64,000 nucleotides of DNA from an uncultured Eubacteriales bacterium (GCA_900544975.1 UQXI01000008.1:1-64000), one strand, 5' to 3'. Shown: positions 42,256-52,395, numbered from the stretch's first letter. Translations and numbers: made by a program. Notes: generated from the letters alone by a model not told the origin.

Positions 42256-45200
42256 TCAGAATTGCTCAGGGAGCATCACCAGAGTATGGATCCGCATCAG
42301 AATGGCGGCCAACTCGGCCCGGAGGGCCTGGGACTGGGGCTTCAGCTTCCCGTCGCTGCCCAGGATGATTCCCTGCTCCACAGCCCAAGCCATGGCCTGG
42401 CGGGCGTAGGGCTGGACATTCGCGCTGTCGGGGAAGCCGGACAGATCTGCTTCATTGCTCACATCCGCGCCCAGGTATGCCCCGCTGAACCGGTAGATCA
42501 TGGTTGCGGCCTCCTGGCGGGTGATGGCTCTGTTCGGAGCAAACAGCTCCTCCGTTACGCCCTTCACGATGCCGTTCTCGTAGGCCCAGTTTACAGCCTC
42601 GGTGTACCAGGTTCCTTCCTTCACGTCGGTGAACGGATTGGAGCCGGTGGCCTGGGGAGAGCCAGCCATCCGGTAGAGCACCGTGGCCATGGCGGCCCGG
42701 GTGGTATCGCCGTTGGGATCGAAGGTGGTGGCGCTGGTGCCCTTCATGAAGCCGAAGCTCAGGACATAGTCCACCGAGTCGTGATACCAGGCATCCTGCT
42801 TCAGGTCGGTGAAGCCTTTGGAGGGGCAGTCCGCCTGGCGGCAGAAGATGGTCACGATTTCCTTTTCGACGGAGTTTCCAGGAATCTGCTCCTGCCAGAG
42901 AACCGTCACGTTGCTCACAAGGCCGGTCTTCCGGGTGAAGGTCAGCTCCGCTATGGGCGTTCCTGCCGGCAGGCTGGTATCATCCGCGTAGCCCAGAACC
43001 ACGGCGCCATTGCTTTCCTTCCAGGCAAATGCCTGGGCGTTGAGGCCCTTCACGCTCTGAAGCACCAGAGCATCGGTGTCGTAGGTCAGGGTGAGCTTGC
43101 CGTTGGCGGCAGCCTGGTCGGAGGTGAGTTGGAGGGTCACGGTATTGGAGTCGGACTGCTTCTCCGCTTTCTTCTCGGGAACAACGACGGAGTTCAGAGC
43201 ACCGCCAATCGCGTTCTGGGCGTTCTCAGCGGCGGTTTTGCCGGTAAAGCGCTCCAGGGTCTCCAGGGAGGTGTTCAGGCTGATGGGCAGGGACTGCAGA
43301 ATTGCGCTGCCGTTCTGGAAGACACCCATACCCCGGCCGTCCAGATCCTCCACCCGCTGGCACAGATCCAGATCGCCGTAGAGAGAGGAAATGCTGCGCA
43401 CGCCCGGCAGATAGCCCAGCTTACCCGTGGGATATTCACCGCCTTCAAAGGTGGGATTGTTCAGGTCGATGTAGTACAGGGCGCCGCCGTCGGTGCTGTC
43501 GGCAACTACCAGGAAGTTGGTGTCCGGGTCGTAGGCCACGGAATAGCTGTGGGTATCCTCAAGCATCAGGTCTGTGTAGCCGAAGGCGGTGCCCATGAAG
43601 GTGTAGCAGGGGTCGCCAAACTCATCCACCGTGTCTACCATGGCAAAGATGATATACAGGCTGCTGTTCTTGCCCAGGGACAGGAACATAAGTACTTCCT
43701 GATCGCCCCAGTCGTCCAAGCCTACAAAGGCCATAGTGGACAGGTTGTAGCCGGTGAAGGACACGTCATCGTCCAGGGCGCGGATATCCAGATCCGGCTC
43801 GCCGTTTTCATCTCTGGCGTTCATGACAATCCGCTGGTTGTTGGTCACATAGAAGGGAGCGCCAAAGGCGTCAATGGTCTTGCCGCCGGTGCTGGTGGCC
43901 TGGCGGAAGGGAACGCTGGTCACGTCCAGAGGGGCGTCGTCGGCGCTGACCTGACCCAGGGTCTTCTGGGCATAGTTGCTGGCCGGGTCTACCACATAGA
44001 AGCCCGCTCCGTCGGTCTCGAAATCGCTGTCGGTGCCATAGAGCTTGCCCTGAGACATGCCGCCGGCGGTGAAGGAGGTGGCCGCGTCTGCCAGCTTGGT
44101 GGTGGCCAGGGAGTTCACGTCGATGTCCACCCACTGGGCGGAGCCGTCCTCCAGGGTGATCTGGCCGCTGACCCGGACTTCAGTATCTAGGCTGTCCAGG
44201 GCCTTTACGGTGATTTCCACGGAGGCGGAGGAGGCGGTGCCGTCGCTGCGCTTGTCCACAGAGGTTGCGGTGATGGTGGCTGTGCCGGGGGCCACGCCGG
44301 TGACAATGCCGTTTTTGTCCACGGTGGCTACGGTCTCGTCACTGGAGCTCCAGACCACGCCGCCGGTGAAGGATGCGGGCTTGACTCTCACGGAGAGCTG
44401 CAGCCGATCCGTAGCGTAAATGGTTGTGTCCTCAGACTTCATCTGCACTGTCACCTCAGTGGGCCGGTCATACTGGTACAGGCACACGGCAGTGCCGTCA
44501 GTCTGGCCCAGCTCCTGGGCATAGGCATAGGTGGGGTCGATCAAATAGAGCTTGCCATCCTGTCCGGACTTGCCTGTGGACAGAACCAGCAGTTCTGTCT
44601 CCTGGTCATAGACCATGGAGGCGAAGGCGGAACCGTCTATCTTGGACACAGAGCCCAGATTCAGGCCGGTATCGCCCACCAGGGTCATGCGGGCTGCATA
44701 GTCATAGCCGCCGTTGATGGTGAACACCAGGCCGTAGTAGAGCTTGCCGCTCTCGGTAAGTACATAGTAGTAGTTTGCTGGATTTTTGCTGTAAATAGAG
44801 TCATAGTAGTAGGTTCCGGTTTTCACATAGGCAATGGCCGCTGCAGGCTCGTCCAAGTATTTGGTCAGGTCGATGTATTTCAAGGTCCCTGCCTCAGGTC
44901 TGACCATTTCCAGAATCGTGCCGTTGTTGCACAGGCCCATGACGAAGCCGAACACGTCACCAAAGCTGCTCACGCCGGTCTTGGGCGCGGGGGCCGCGTC
45001 GGACCAGAGCCAGTTGGACTCTACCGTTCCCAGGTTGGTCTCCTCCAGGGTGTCAGCGTCCATGGAGTAGATACAGGTGCCGTCGTGATAGTACAGGGTA
45101 TCGCCCACGGCGGTGCCGCCCAGGATGGTTCTGCCGGAGCCGAAGGAGGAAGCGGTACTCAGGTCGCCGGTGGAGAATTCCGTCCACTGGCTTCCGGTCT

Positions 45201-48200
45201 CGCCGCGCACCAGGGCGGAGAAGTGAATGTCTTCTGCCTCTGCCACTGTTACCGTACATACCGCCTCCAGATGGGGCTCGGCGTTGGTCACGGCCCGAAT
45301 GGTGGCGCTACCCTCGGCCAGGGCAGTGACCACACCGTCTTTCACCTGAGCCACGGATTCATTGCTGCTGAACCAGGTGATGGACTTGTCCTCCAGGCCC
45401 CAGGGCATGATCTCAGCGGTCAGTTCCGTGGTGCAGCCCGGGAGGAGCTTCATTTCGGAGCGGCTCAGGGTGATGCTCACTGCCTGGTCGGTGGCGCCCA
45501 GAGGCTTCTGGGCCGGGACGATATACAGGCCGTTGAGCCGGGAGTAGGTAATGGAACCGCTGACGGCGGGGTTCGCCGTCTCAGATTCGCCGGCATAGGT
45601 GGTATTCACCTGGGTCGCCTTGCCGGTGGCGGTGTCCAGGGTCCACAGATAGCGGCAGGTTTGGTAATAAGAGGTGTTGTAACAGCTGGCCCAGTAGAGA
45701 ACGTCCGCATCATGATCCCATGCCATGGTACCGGCCACGCCGGAGCAGTAGCGGTAAACCGAATTTCCGTCGGTGCCGGTGTAGCCGGTCTTCGTGTTGT
45801 TCACAGGAGTCAAGTCCATGATAGCGCCGTCCACAGCATCGGAGGACTTCCAGGTGTACAGGAAGCTGGTGCTATAGCTGTTGGTGTAGTTCACAGCATA
45901 GAAGTTACCCTCGTCGTCAATGGCCAGGGCTACCAGATTGCCCCGGGTACCCAAACTGCCGGAGATATTGGGGTTGGTGAGGGTCAGCTTGTAGGCCAGG
46001 GTCAGCTTGCCGGTGACCAGGTCTACGGTGTACAGGTCGTTACTGCTGCCTAGGGCGTAGAGCTTGCCGTCGGCATAGTTCATGGCCAGGTCGCAGATGG
46101 AATCGGTGACAGAGGCGTAGCTGCCTACCTTTTCGTAGTTTACCCAGTCACCCTGCCCGGTGACATAGAGGTTGCCGTCGTCGGCTGCCACAAAGACGCT
46201 GCCGTTAACGTACTCCGCCGCCAGGATGTTCAGCGTCGTGGTTTCCAGAGCCTCCAGGCCGTTAAAATCGGTGGTGGATGTAAAGTAGAGCTGGTCAGAG
46301 TGGATCTGCACCCAGGTCTTGGCCGGGACAGGACCTGCGTCTGCGGCAAAGGCATAGAGGCTACCGGAATAGTCCGGCTCCTGGCCGCCGTAGTTCACTT
46401 CATAGTAGCTTTGGTTTTTGGCGCAGTCCTCGACTACAACGATGCAAGTTTCCCCAACGGTGATTCCGGTCAGGTCAACGACGGTGCTGACCGATGCGCC
46501 GGCCTGGGTTTGCTCCGGCTCGGCCTGCGCCAGAATCCGGGTGCCGTTTTTGTTCAGAACGGCCACGGTGGACAGGTACTGGTTATCCCGGGCCGTCACC
46601 GTCAGAGCGCCGGTGGTCAGATCTTTGCTCACGGTCTGAATCTCCGGAGCGGTGTCATCCAGGGTCAATGTGGTGGACACGCTCACGCCCTGGCCCAGCG
46701 CACCGGAGTCCAGCAGCTCCAGAACCCGGTCTTTGTCCATAAACAGCTCGTCCGAATTATAGTACTCAGGGATACTGACCAGACTGACCGTAAACTGCTC
46801 ATCTTCCTCAATTCCCAGGTCAGAGGCCGTAAAGCCCAGATCCATTAAATTTTGAATGTTGGTCCAGTAGCCGGCGTTCGTATAGTAGAAGGCAGGGGTG
46901 GCCTGGTTATACACCTCGCTGATCCAGAGAAGCTGGCCGTCCGAATCTGTTACCAGGGCCATAACTGCCGAGGCATTGCGGATCAGGGTGAACACATACT
47001 GGTACAGCTCCGTCTGGCTGTTGATGGCGTTGCGCTCTGGGGCGTCGGTGTGCTCCACATACCAGTAGAGGGTGCTGCTGTAAGGATAGAGCACCGCCAT
47101 GCCGTTGGTGTTGGTGATGCCCGTATGGGTGGCCCGGACCTCCTCGCCGTTGTAGGCCTGGGAGAAGGTCACGTCCTCATACATGGAAGGGTCGGACCAA
47201 TTGCCGTAGAAGCCAAGGACAGGGATGGAGTGCTGCGTACCGGCCACTCCCTCTGGGGTGCCCAGACCAGAGATCAGAACATAGCCCTCCACATAAGCGC
47301 CGTTGGGATTGGACTCGTCCAGAGCCTCCTTCTGGGCCTGGGTCAGGGCCACTTCCACGCCAATCTTCACCTTCTGACCGGCCTCCACCGTGACCAGTCC
47401 GGTGCTGTACCGGGACAGGAACAGATGTACGTCATAGGTATTGACGGTGCCGTCGCCGTCCAGATCCGCTTTGTCAGCGCAGGAGATGGGCGTGCCATTG
47501 ATGACATAGTCCATCAGAGCCTGGCCGTCGGCCACGTTGATTTCCCCGTCGCCGTTGAAGTCCAGACCGGTCAGAGGCTCCGCCAGAGGCAGAGTCGCGC
47601 CGTCCGCAGTCCAGGAGGCGCTGACCTCCAAAGCCTGCGTCTGGGTGTCCAGATAGGTTTCTCCATCCTGCCGGAAGGTTCCCTGGGTGAAGAAGTCGGC
47701 GCTGAGCCGGTAGGTCAGGGGCTGGTCGGTGATGTTTTGCAGGGTGAAGGAGAAGCTGTAGCGGCCCTGTCGATCCGGGTCGTCTCCCAGCTCGGCCTTT
47801 ACCTTGCCGTCCGATGCCGAGTCGGTGGCGTCTTCGTCCATTAGGATTACGCTATCGGCGGCGATGGCGCTATATACATTGGCCAGGCCGGCGCCCTGCT
47901 GGAGAACCGGGTAGTAATAGCCGCCGTTCTCACCATCCCGAATGGGGGTGGCTGTGGACATGATCAGAGATTGGATGAGCTGCCGGGCGTCCAGACCGGT
48001 CTTTTCCTCCAGCCCGCTTCCCCGGATGTACTGGGCCAGAACCGCCGAGATGCCGGCGACCTGGGGCGAAGCCATGGAGGTGCCGGAGTTGTTGGCATAG
48101 CTCTTGCCGCCGTAGGTAACGCCGTCCAGAGAATAGATATTGCCGCCGGGAGCGGTGATCTCCGGCTTCAGCTCCAGGGAACCGGGAACGCCCCAACTGG

Positions 48201-50049
48201 AGAAGTAGCTCATGGTCTGGCACTCGTCTCCTCGGAGAGCGTAGTCGATCTCGTCGGTGATGGTCAGCTCGCCCAGGTAGTACAGCACGTTTCCAGCTTG
48301 GTCGGTGACCGGCTTGGCGCTGGACTTCATATATTCGCCCTCTGCCAGGGAGATGCTGACGCAGGGAGCCTTGACCTGGTAGCCGTCAAGGGCCAGGTTG
48401 ATGGTTCCGGGCTCGTTGTTGAAAATAATGGTGCCCACAGCTCCGGCGTTCACGGCGTTGGTGGCCTTCTCCGTAAAGGTCAGCTGGCCTCTGGAACACA
48501 CGGCGATGCGGCCTTCCAGGGCATCGCCCAGGGCGGCGTAATCCTCCACGGAGCCGTAGCCCGTCAGAACCACATACTCATAGGTACCGCTCAGGCTGGT
48601 TATGGGCGCGTTTCCGTAGTTGGTGCTCTCGGTGTAGAAAATCTTCTTGTCGCCCACGGCAAAGAAGTGGCCGGTGTTGCCGACGTTGTCTGCCGAGGCC
48701 ACGGTAAGGGCGTTGGTGTAGGTGCCGGGAGCGCCTGCGGTGTGCATACTCACTTCGTCGGCATAGAGGTAGCCTAGGTTGAGGTCGTAGTCCGACCAAC
48801 CGCCGGAGTTACCGGCGGAGATGCACACCATCACGCCGCTGTCGGTCAGGTTATCCATAATGGCCTGGTAGGCCTCATTGGTGGAACGGCTCATGCCGGG
48901 AGCGGCAGAGCCGAGGGATAGGTTCACCGCGTCGGCTCCCAGCACAATGGCATCCTCGATGGCGGCCATGTAGTCCGACTCATAGGCGCCGCCGTAGTTG
49001 CCGAAGACCTTCATGGTCAGAATCTGGGCATCAGGGGCAACGCCCTGCATCTTGGCGGTATCCAGGGCCGGAGAGAAGCTGCCATCGGCGTTCTTGATGT
49101 AGTCGTTGGCTGCGGCAATACCGGCCACATGGGAGCCGTGGCTTCCCTGGGTATCACGATCGTGGTTGACACGGTAGTTGGTGTCTACATAGTTGTAGCC
49201 GAAAGGCAGCTTGCTGTTGATGTAGACCCGGGAACTCTTGGCCCGGTCGCTGATGTTCAGCTGATCCCAGACACGGTCGATCTCTGCCTGATCCAGCAGG
49301 TTCAGGCCTTCCACATAGGTCTCAAAGTCCACCCCGGCCTCTTTGGCCTGCTGCTGCAGGGAGTACCAGTAGGCGTCGGCGTCCATGGACTGATGGTCCG
49401 TGTCAATGCCGGTGTCAATGATGGCGACGCGGCTTCCCGCGCCGGTGTAGCCGCTGGCCCAGGCCAGGCCGGAGCCGATCATCTCAGAAGACGTCGCCAT
49501 GTTGGGGTCCGTCTCCAGATCCTGCTCCACCACCGCAGGCTCATATCGGGTCTCAATCACCAGATCCTTGACTCCGGAAACATCCAGAATCTGCTGGATC
49601 TGCCCGTATTCCACATTGGCGGAGATGGCGTTGGTAGCCAAAGTCATGTTCCAGGCCACCTGCAGCTCCTGGCCGGTGGCGGCTTCAATCCGGGATTGCA
49701 CCTCCTCCTGCTTTTGGGCCAGAACCTGGCGGTAGTTTATGGCTTGGACGTTGGACGCCACATTTTGGCTGTCAAACCGCTCCAGGGTGGCTGCCTGCTC
49801 CAGGAAAATGGTCACACGGACTTGATCTGTATCCTCATAGAGGGTCTGATCGGTCTGCAGCGATTCCACCTCCTGGCCGGCAGTGGAATCCAGTTGCGTG
49901 GAAACAGAGCCGGCGTCTACTTCGTGAAAGGTCAGATCCTCCGCTCCGGATGTGGGACTTGCCGCTGCAGTGACCGAAAATGGTCCGGTCAGGATCATGG
50001 CAAGTACCAGCAAGAGAGATAGGATTCTGCGTGTTGTCTTGTGACACAT
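42256..50049 (-). CDS. Giant S8 protease with dockerin-like, cohesin-like and SLH modules
   Basis: The 2597-aa protein has a signal peptide (to about residue 30), an I9-like propeptide, and an S8 catalytic domain with Asp212 (AIIDTGID), His304 (GSHGSHVAG) and Ser658 (SGTSMASP), interrupted by a PA domain. An Fn3/DUF1034-like domain contains two calcium loops (about 825-880; DFNGDGEINVAD and DLDGDGTVNTYD), a dockerin-like insert at the same place as in the protease at 24910-30417. The middle is beta-propeller-like with several Big2 Ig domains. The C-terminus has a cohesin-like domain (about 2298-2383) and three SLH repeats (about 2400-2597). ATG at 50049 has GTGAGG nine bases upstream; GTG at 50064 would place that site inside the gene. 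It is expected to stay bound to the cell wall and digest external protein or peptide. Confidence 0.9.
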   Translation of the reverse strand: MCHKTTRRILSLLLVLAMILTGPFSVTAAASPTSGAEDLTFHEVDAGSVSTQLDSTAGQEVESLQTDQTLYEDTDQVRVTIFLEQAATLERFDSQNVASNVQAINYRQVLAQKQEEVQSRIEAATGQELQVAWNMTLATNAISANVEYGQIQQILDVSGVKDLVIETRYEPAVVEQDLETDPNMATSSEMIGSGLAWASGYTGAGSRVAIIDTGIDTDHQSMDADAYWYSLQQQAKEAGVDFETYVEGLNLLDQAEIDRVWDQLNISDRAKSSRVYINSKLPFGYNYVDTNYRVNHDRDTQGSHGSHVAGIAAANDYIKNADGSFSPALDTAKMQGVAPDAQILTMKVFGNYGGAYESDYMAAIEDAIVLGADAVNLSLGSAAPGMSRSTNEAYQAIMDNLTDSGVMVCISAGNSGGWSDYDLNLGYLYADEVSMHTAGAPGTYTNALTVASADNVGNTGHFFAVGDKKIFYTESTNYGNAPITSLSGTYEYVVLTGYGSVEDYAALGDALEGRIAVCSRGQLTFTEKATNAVNAGAVGTIIFNNEPGTINLALDGYQVKAPCVSISLAEGEYMKSSAKPVTDQAGNVLYYLGELTITDEIDYALRGDECQTMSYFSSWGVPGSLELKPEITAPGGNIYSLDGVTYGGKSYANNSGTSMASPQVAGISAVLAQYIRGSGLEEKTGLDARQLIQSLIMSTATPIRDGENGGYYYPVLQQGAGLANVYSAIAADSVILMDEDATDSASDGKVKAELGDDPDRQGRYSFSFTLQNITDQPLTYRLSADFFTQGTFRQDGETYLDTQTQALEVSASWTADGATLPLAEPLTGLDFNGDGEINVADGQALMDYVINGTPISCADKADLDGDGTVNTYDVHLFLSRYSTGLVTVEAGQKVKIGVEVALTQAQKEALDESNPNGAYVEGYVLISGLGTPEGVAGTQHSIPVLGFYGNWSDPSMYEDVTFSQAYNGEEVRATHTGITNTNGMAVLYPYSSTLYWYVEHTDAPERNAINSQTELYQYVFTLIRNASAVMALVTDSDGQLLWISEVYNQATPAFYYTNAGYWTNIQNLMDLGFTASDLGIEEDEQFTVSLVSIPEYYNSDELFMDKDRVLELLDSGALGQGVSVSTTLTLDDTAPEIQTVSKDLTTGALTVTARDNQYLSTVAVLNKNGTRILAQAEPEQTQAGASVSTVVDLTGITVGETCIVVVEDCAKNQSYYEVNYGGQEPDYSGSLYAFAADAGPVPAKTWVQIHSDQLYFTSTTDFNGLEALETTTLNILAAEYVNGSVFVAADDGNLYVTGQGDWVNYEKVGSYASVTDSICDLAMNYADGKLYALGSSNDLYTVDLVTGKLTLAYKLTLTNPNISGSLGTRGNLVALAIDDEGNFYAVNYTNSYSTSFLYTWKSSDAVDGAIMDLTPVNNTKTGYTGTDGNSVYRYCSGVAGTMAWDHDADVLYWASCYNTSYYQTCRYLWTLDTATGKATQVNTTYAGESETANPAVSGSITYSRLNGLYIVPAQKPLGATDQAVSITLSRSEMKLLPGCTTELTAEIMPWGLEDKSITWFSSNESVAQVKDGVVTALAEGSATIRAVTNAEPHLEAVCTVTVAEAEDIHFSALVRGETGSQWTEFSTGDLSTASSFGSGRTILGGTAVGDTLYYHDGTCIYSMDADTLEETNLGTVESNWLWSDAAPAPKTGVSSFGDVFGFVMGLCNNGTILEMVRPEAGTLKYIDLTKYLDEPAAAIAYVKTGTYYYDSIYSKNPANYYYVLTESGKLYYGLVFTINGGYDYAARMTLVGDTGLNLGSVSKIDGSAFASMVYDQETELLVLSTGKSGQDGKLYLIDPTYAYAQELGQTDGTAVCLYQYDRPTEVTVQMKSEDTTIYATDRLQLSVRVKPASFTGGVVWSSSDETVATVDKNGIVTGVAPGTATITATSVDKRSDGTASSASVEITVKALDSLDTEVRVSGQITLEDGSAQWVDIDVNSLATTKLADAATSFTAGGMSQGKLYGTDSDFETDGAGFYVVDPASNYAQKTLGQVSADDAPLDVTSVPFRQATSTGGKTIDAFGAPFYVTNNQRIVMNARDENGEPDLDIRALDDDVSFTGYNLSTMAFVGLDDWGDQEVLMFLSLGKNSSLYIIFAMVDTVDEFGDPCYTFMGTAFGYTDLMLEDTHSYSVAYDPDTNFLVVADSTDGGALYYIDLNNPTFEGGEYPTGKLGYLPGVRSISSLYGDLDLCQRVEDLDGRGMGVFQNGSAILQSLPISLNTSLETLERFTGKTAAENAQNAIGGALNSVVVPEKKAEKQSDSNTVTLQLTSDQAAANGKLTLTYDTDALVLQSVKGLNAQAFAWKESNGAVVLGYADDTSLPAGTPIAELTFTRKTGLVSNVTVLWQEQIPGNSVEKEIVTIFCRQADCPSKGFTDLKQDAWYHDSVDYVLSFGFMKGTSATTFDPNGDTTRAAMATVLYRMAGSPQATGSNPFTDVKEGTWYTEAVNWAYENGIVKGVTEELFAPNRAITRQEAATMIYRFSGAYLGADVSNEADLSGFPDSANVQPYARQAMAWAVEQGIILGSDGKLKPQSQALRAELAAILMRIHTLVMLPEQF

Positions 50050-50193
50050 GAACGAAAACCTCACTTTCTTTTTTGACGGGCAGTGCCTGCACCCGCCTAT
50101 TGTCTGCTAGTGTAGCATAAATCCTGCAAATCGTCAACATAAAAATGCAAATTCGCAGCTTTTTGTGCAAACAGCATAGAATGGAGTGAACGC

Positions 50194-50222
50194 AAAAGCA
50201 GTGTGGCGAGACGCCACACTGC
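50194..50222 (-). terminator. Minus-strand intrinsic terminator
   Basis: GCAGTGTGGCG and CGCCACACTGC form a perfect 11-bp stem with a three-base loop, followed on the minus strand by TTTTGCG. It lies between the methyltransferase fragment and the giant protease gene and would stop read-through into the latter. Confidence 0.65.
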
Positions 50223-50356
50223 CGAAAAACCATATCAAATTACGGGAAGAAGGCGTCTGAGATCTTGATTTGGAATTTTCCGCTGCGGACAGGCCGCACT
50301 GCCTGTCGATCTTGATACTAAGCTTCTGTTGCCGTTTCCATGCAAAAGGGGCTGTC

Positions 50357-50551
50357 TCAAAATGATTTTTCGAAATTATGAGGGGCAGCCCCTCGTCCTT
50401 CTTCCGCACCTCTCATCTCCTTTGTGATCCGGGTCTGCTCCATAAAAAGGCCAGAACGGGAACCGGCTAATCCGGCCCTCGCTCCGGCCACGGAACGGTC
50501 CTGGCACGAGCTCCCTCCGTAGATGATGTCTACGGGCGGCAGGCTTTCCAT
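50357..50551 (-). pseudogene. C5-cytosine DNA methyltransferase fragment
   Basis: A stretch of about 60 codons reads VDIIYGGSSCQDRSVAGARA followed by GLAGSRSGLFMEQTRITKEM, which closely matches the motif IV region of phage-type C5 methyltransferases (consensus GGSPCQDLSVAGKRAGL). The invariant Pro of the PCQ catalytic motif is Ser here, and nothing before or after it in any frame continues the protein. It is a remnant, probably of a lost prophage or restriction locus. Confidence 0.72.
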
Positions 50552-50818
50552 ATACTCCAGTCCTCTTTGTGGCAGGTCATGTGGTCCTTGTCTGTTCTGG
50601 AACCGCAGGCCGGATCAACAGTTGCTTCGCAATAAACAATGAAAGGCCAGACACGGCACTTGCAGCTCATCTCAGTTGCCAAAAAAGAGAAAACACCGGC
50701 TTCTTGCCTGAAAGAAAACAAATGGAAGAGCCGCTATTATGCCTAAACTGTATATTCTTCTTGACATGGGGCGGCTTTCCCCCTATACTAAAACCATCAA
50801 CAGAGGGGGCGGTGACCT

Positions 50819-51694
50819 ATGGATCTGCGTGTGTTGAATTATTTTTTGACGGTGGCCAAAGAGGGCAACATCACTCATGCTGCCGACATCCTCCACATTA
50901 CCCAGCCTACTTTGAGCCGACAGCTCAAGGATTTAGAAGATGAACTGGGAACCGTTTTGCTGGAGCGGGGAAACCGAAAAATCTCTCTCACGGATGCGGG
51001 CATCCTGTTCCAGCAGCGGGCGATGGAACTTGTGACCCTTCTGGACAAGACCCAGCGGGATCTGATCGACCAGCAAAATCTGGTTGGGGGAACAGTCTCC
51101 ATCGGCTGTGTGGAATCCTCCGCCTCAAAGATGCTGCCCGAAATCCTCTCGTCCTTTGCAAAGGAACATCCTATGGTGCAGTACGATTTATACAGCGCCA
51201 ATGGGGATGACATGAAAGAGAAGCTGGACAGGGGCGAGATCGACTTGGGTATCCTGCTTGACCCGGTAGAGACCGCTAAATACGATTATATTCGTCTGCC
51301 TGTGCAGGACAGATGGGGAATCATTCTGGAGGGAGGCCATCCTCTGGCCCGGCAGGGCTTCGTCTCTCTGGAGGAGGCTTCCAGGCTGCCCCTGATCCTT
51401 CCCCGGAGGGAAATCGTACAGGAGGAGATCGCAAGCTGGTTTGGGATAAAGCGGAACAAGCTGAATGTGTTTGCGCTCCACAACCTGCTGACCAACGCAA
51501 TTCCCCTTGCGCTGGCTGGGCTGGGATACCCGGTGTGTGTAGAGGGGGCGTATACCATCCGCCCTGTAGAGGGGATTGCCTTTGTCCCCATTACCCCGGA
51601 ACGGTTCGCCGGTCATGTACTGGCTTGGAAAAAGAACCGTGTTCTTGCTTCAGCGGCAACCCGATTTGTCACCCACATAAAGAATACATTTTGA
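50819..51694 (+). CDS. LysR-family transcriptional regulator
   Basis: A 291-aa regulator with an N-terminal winged HTH (MDLRVLNYFLTVAKEGNITH, ITQPTLSRQLKDLEDELG) and a LysR substrate-binding domain (from about residue 90; GTVSIGCVESSASKMLPEIL). Full length for the family. It would bind as a tetramer to the promoter of a target gene and respond to a small effector. A ribosome site (GGGGGCGGTGAC) precedes the ATG. The frameshifted alcohol dehydrogenase gene downstream, in the same orientation, has the position of a regulated target, together with the flavodoxin-like gene; this pairing is seen in other Clostridia as far as is known of the family. Confidence 0.9.
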   Translation: MDLRVLNYFLTVAKEGNITHAADILHITQPTLSRQLKDLEDELGTVLLERGNRKISLTDAGILFQQRAMELVTLLDKTQRDLIDQQNLVGGTVSIGCVESSASKMLPEILSSFAKEHPMVQYDLYSANGDDMKEKLDRGEIDLGILLDPVETAKYDYIRLPVQDRWGIILEGGHPLARQGFVSLEEASRLPLILPRREIVQEEIASWFGIKRNKLNVFALHNLLTNAIPLALAGLGYPVCVEGAYTIRPVEGIAFVPITPERFAGHVLAWKKNRVLASAATRFVTHIKNTF

Positions 51695-51720
51695 GCATGG
51701 CAGATAATTTAACATAAGTA

Positions 51721-51750
51721 TTGGACATTTCACCTCCCTGCTGTTACACT
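51721..51750 (+). promoter_or_regulatory. Possible promoter upstream of the dehydrogenase pseudogene
   Basis: TTGGAC at 51721-51726 and TACACT at 51745-51750 have an 18-base spacer. It lies in the gap after the LysR gene, where a LysR-controlled promoter would be expected. Confidence 0.4.
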
Positions 51751-51765
51751 AATAGCACAGGGAGA

Positions 51766-51804
51766 GACCGACAGACGGATACTCCCGCCTGTCGGTCTTT
51801 TTAT
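51766..51804 (+). terminator. Intrinsic terminator downstream of the LysR gene
   Basis: GACCGACAG (51766-51774) and CTGTCGGTC (51789-51797) form a stem followed by TTTTTATT. It stands between the possible promoter and the dehydrogenase start, so it could be either the LysR terminator or a leader attenuator. Confidence 0.65.
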
Positions 51805-51832
51805 TGTGATAGATCAAGGGGGTATGTTCACT

Positions 51833-52395
51833 ATGAGTTATATGATGTATGCACCTACCCGTGTGCTGTTTGGGCCTGGGCAGCTCGACCATCTGCATGA
51901 ACAGACCATGCCGGGGGAAAAGGCTATGCTGGTCATTTCGCAGGGAAAGTCGGTGCGCTGGCCCGGACGAAAGAGCAGCTTCAAAAAGCGGGTATCGCTG
52001 TGGAGGTGTTCCGCAAGGTAGAGGCCAACCCGCTTAAATCAACAGCGATGGAGGGAGCCGAGTTTGCCCGCTCTCACAAGTGCGATTTTGTGGTGGCGTT
52101 GGGAGGTGGAAGTGTTATGGACGCCGCCAAAATCATGGCGATGATGGCGAAAAATCAAGGCGACCTTTGGGACTATGTCACGGGAGGCACCGGGAAGGGA
52201 CTTCCATTACCCAACGCCCCTTTGCCTGTTGTTTGTATTACCACCACAGCGGGAACTGGTTCAGAGGTAGACCAGTGGGGCGTGATCAATAACGAGCAGA
52301 CACAAGAAAAAATCGGCTGCGGCGGGCATGACAGCCTGTTCCCCGTGCTTGCTGTGGTAGACCCGGAATTGATGGAAAGCGTCCCAGCGGAGTAG
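51833..52395 (+). pseudogene. Iron-type alcohol dehydrogenase, frameshifted and truncated
   Basis: The N-terminus (MYAPTRVLFGPGQLDHLHEQ, AMLVISQGKSVR) and a second frame (ARTKEQLQKAGIAVEVFRKV, then VEANPLKST, DFVVALGGGSVMDAAKIMA, TTAGTGSEVDQWGVI) together give the first half of a group III iron-dependent alcohol dehydrogenase. The frames change at about 51957, apparently by a deletion of roughly a dozen bases. The second frame stops at 52395 after DPELMESVPAE, so the C-terminal half with the iron-binding histidines is missing (about 190 of 380 residues remain). It cannot encode an active enzyme. Confidence 0.85.

Larger units (their letters stand above)
50050..50818. other. Decayed intergenic region
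   Basis: No intact gene is supported over about 770 bases. It contains the methyltransferase fragment (50357-50551), a minus-strand terminator (50194-50222), a short GACAGGC/GCCTGTC hairpin (50288-50307), and an IS-end-like GGGGCTGTCTCAAAATGA at 50347-50364. Confidence 0.6.

Noticed and set aside
42253..44190. A 645-codon plus-strand frame opposite the C-terminal part of the giant protease
   Set aside because: The minus strand encodes recognisable cohesin-like, Big2 and SLH domains; the plus-strand frame has no start signal or domain.
50569..50943. A 124-codon plus-strand frame overlapping the LysR start
   Set aside because: It runs through the LysR start in another frame, is not similar to anything recognised, and covers the decayed methyltransferase region.
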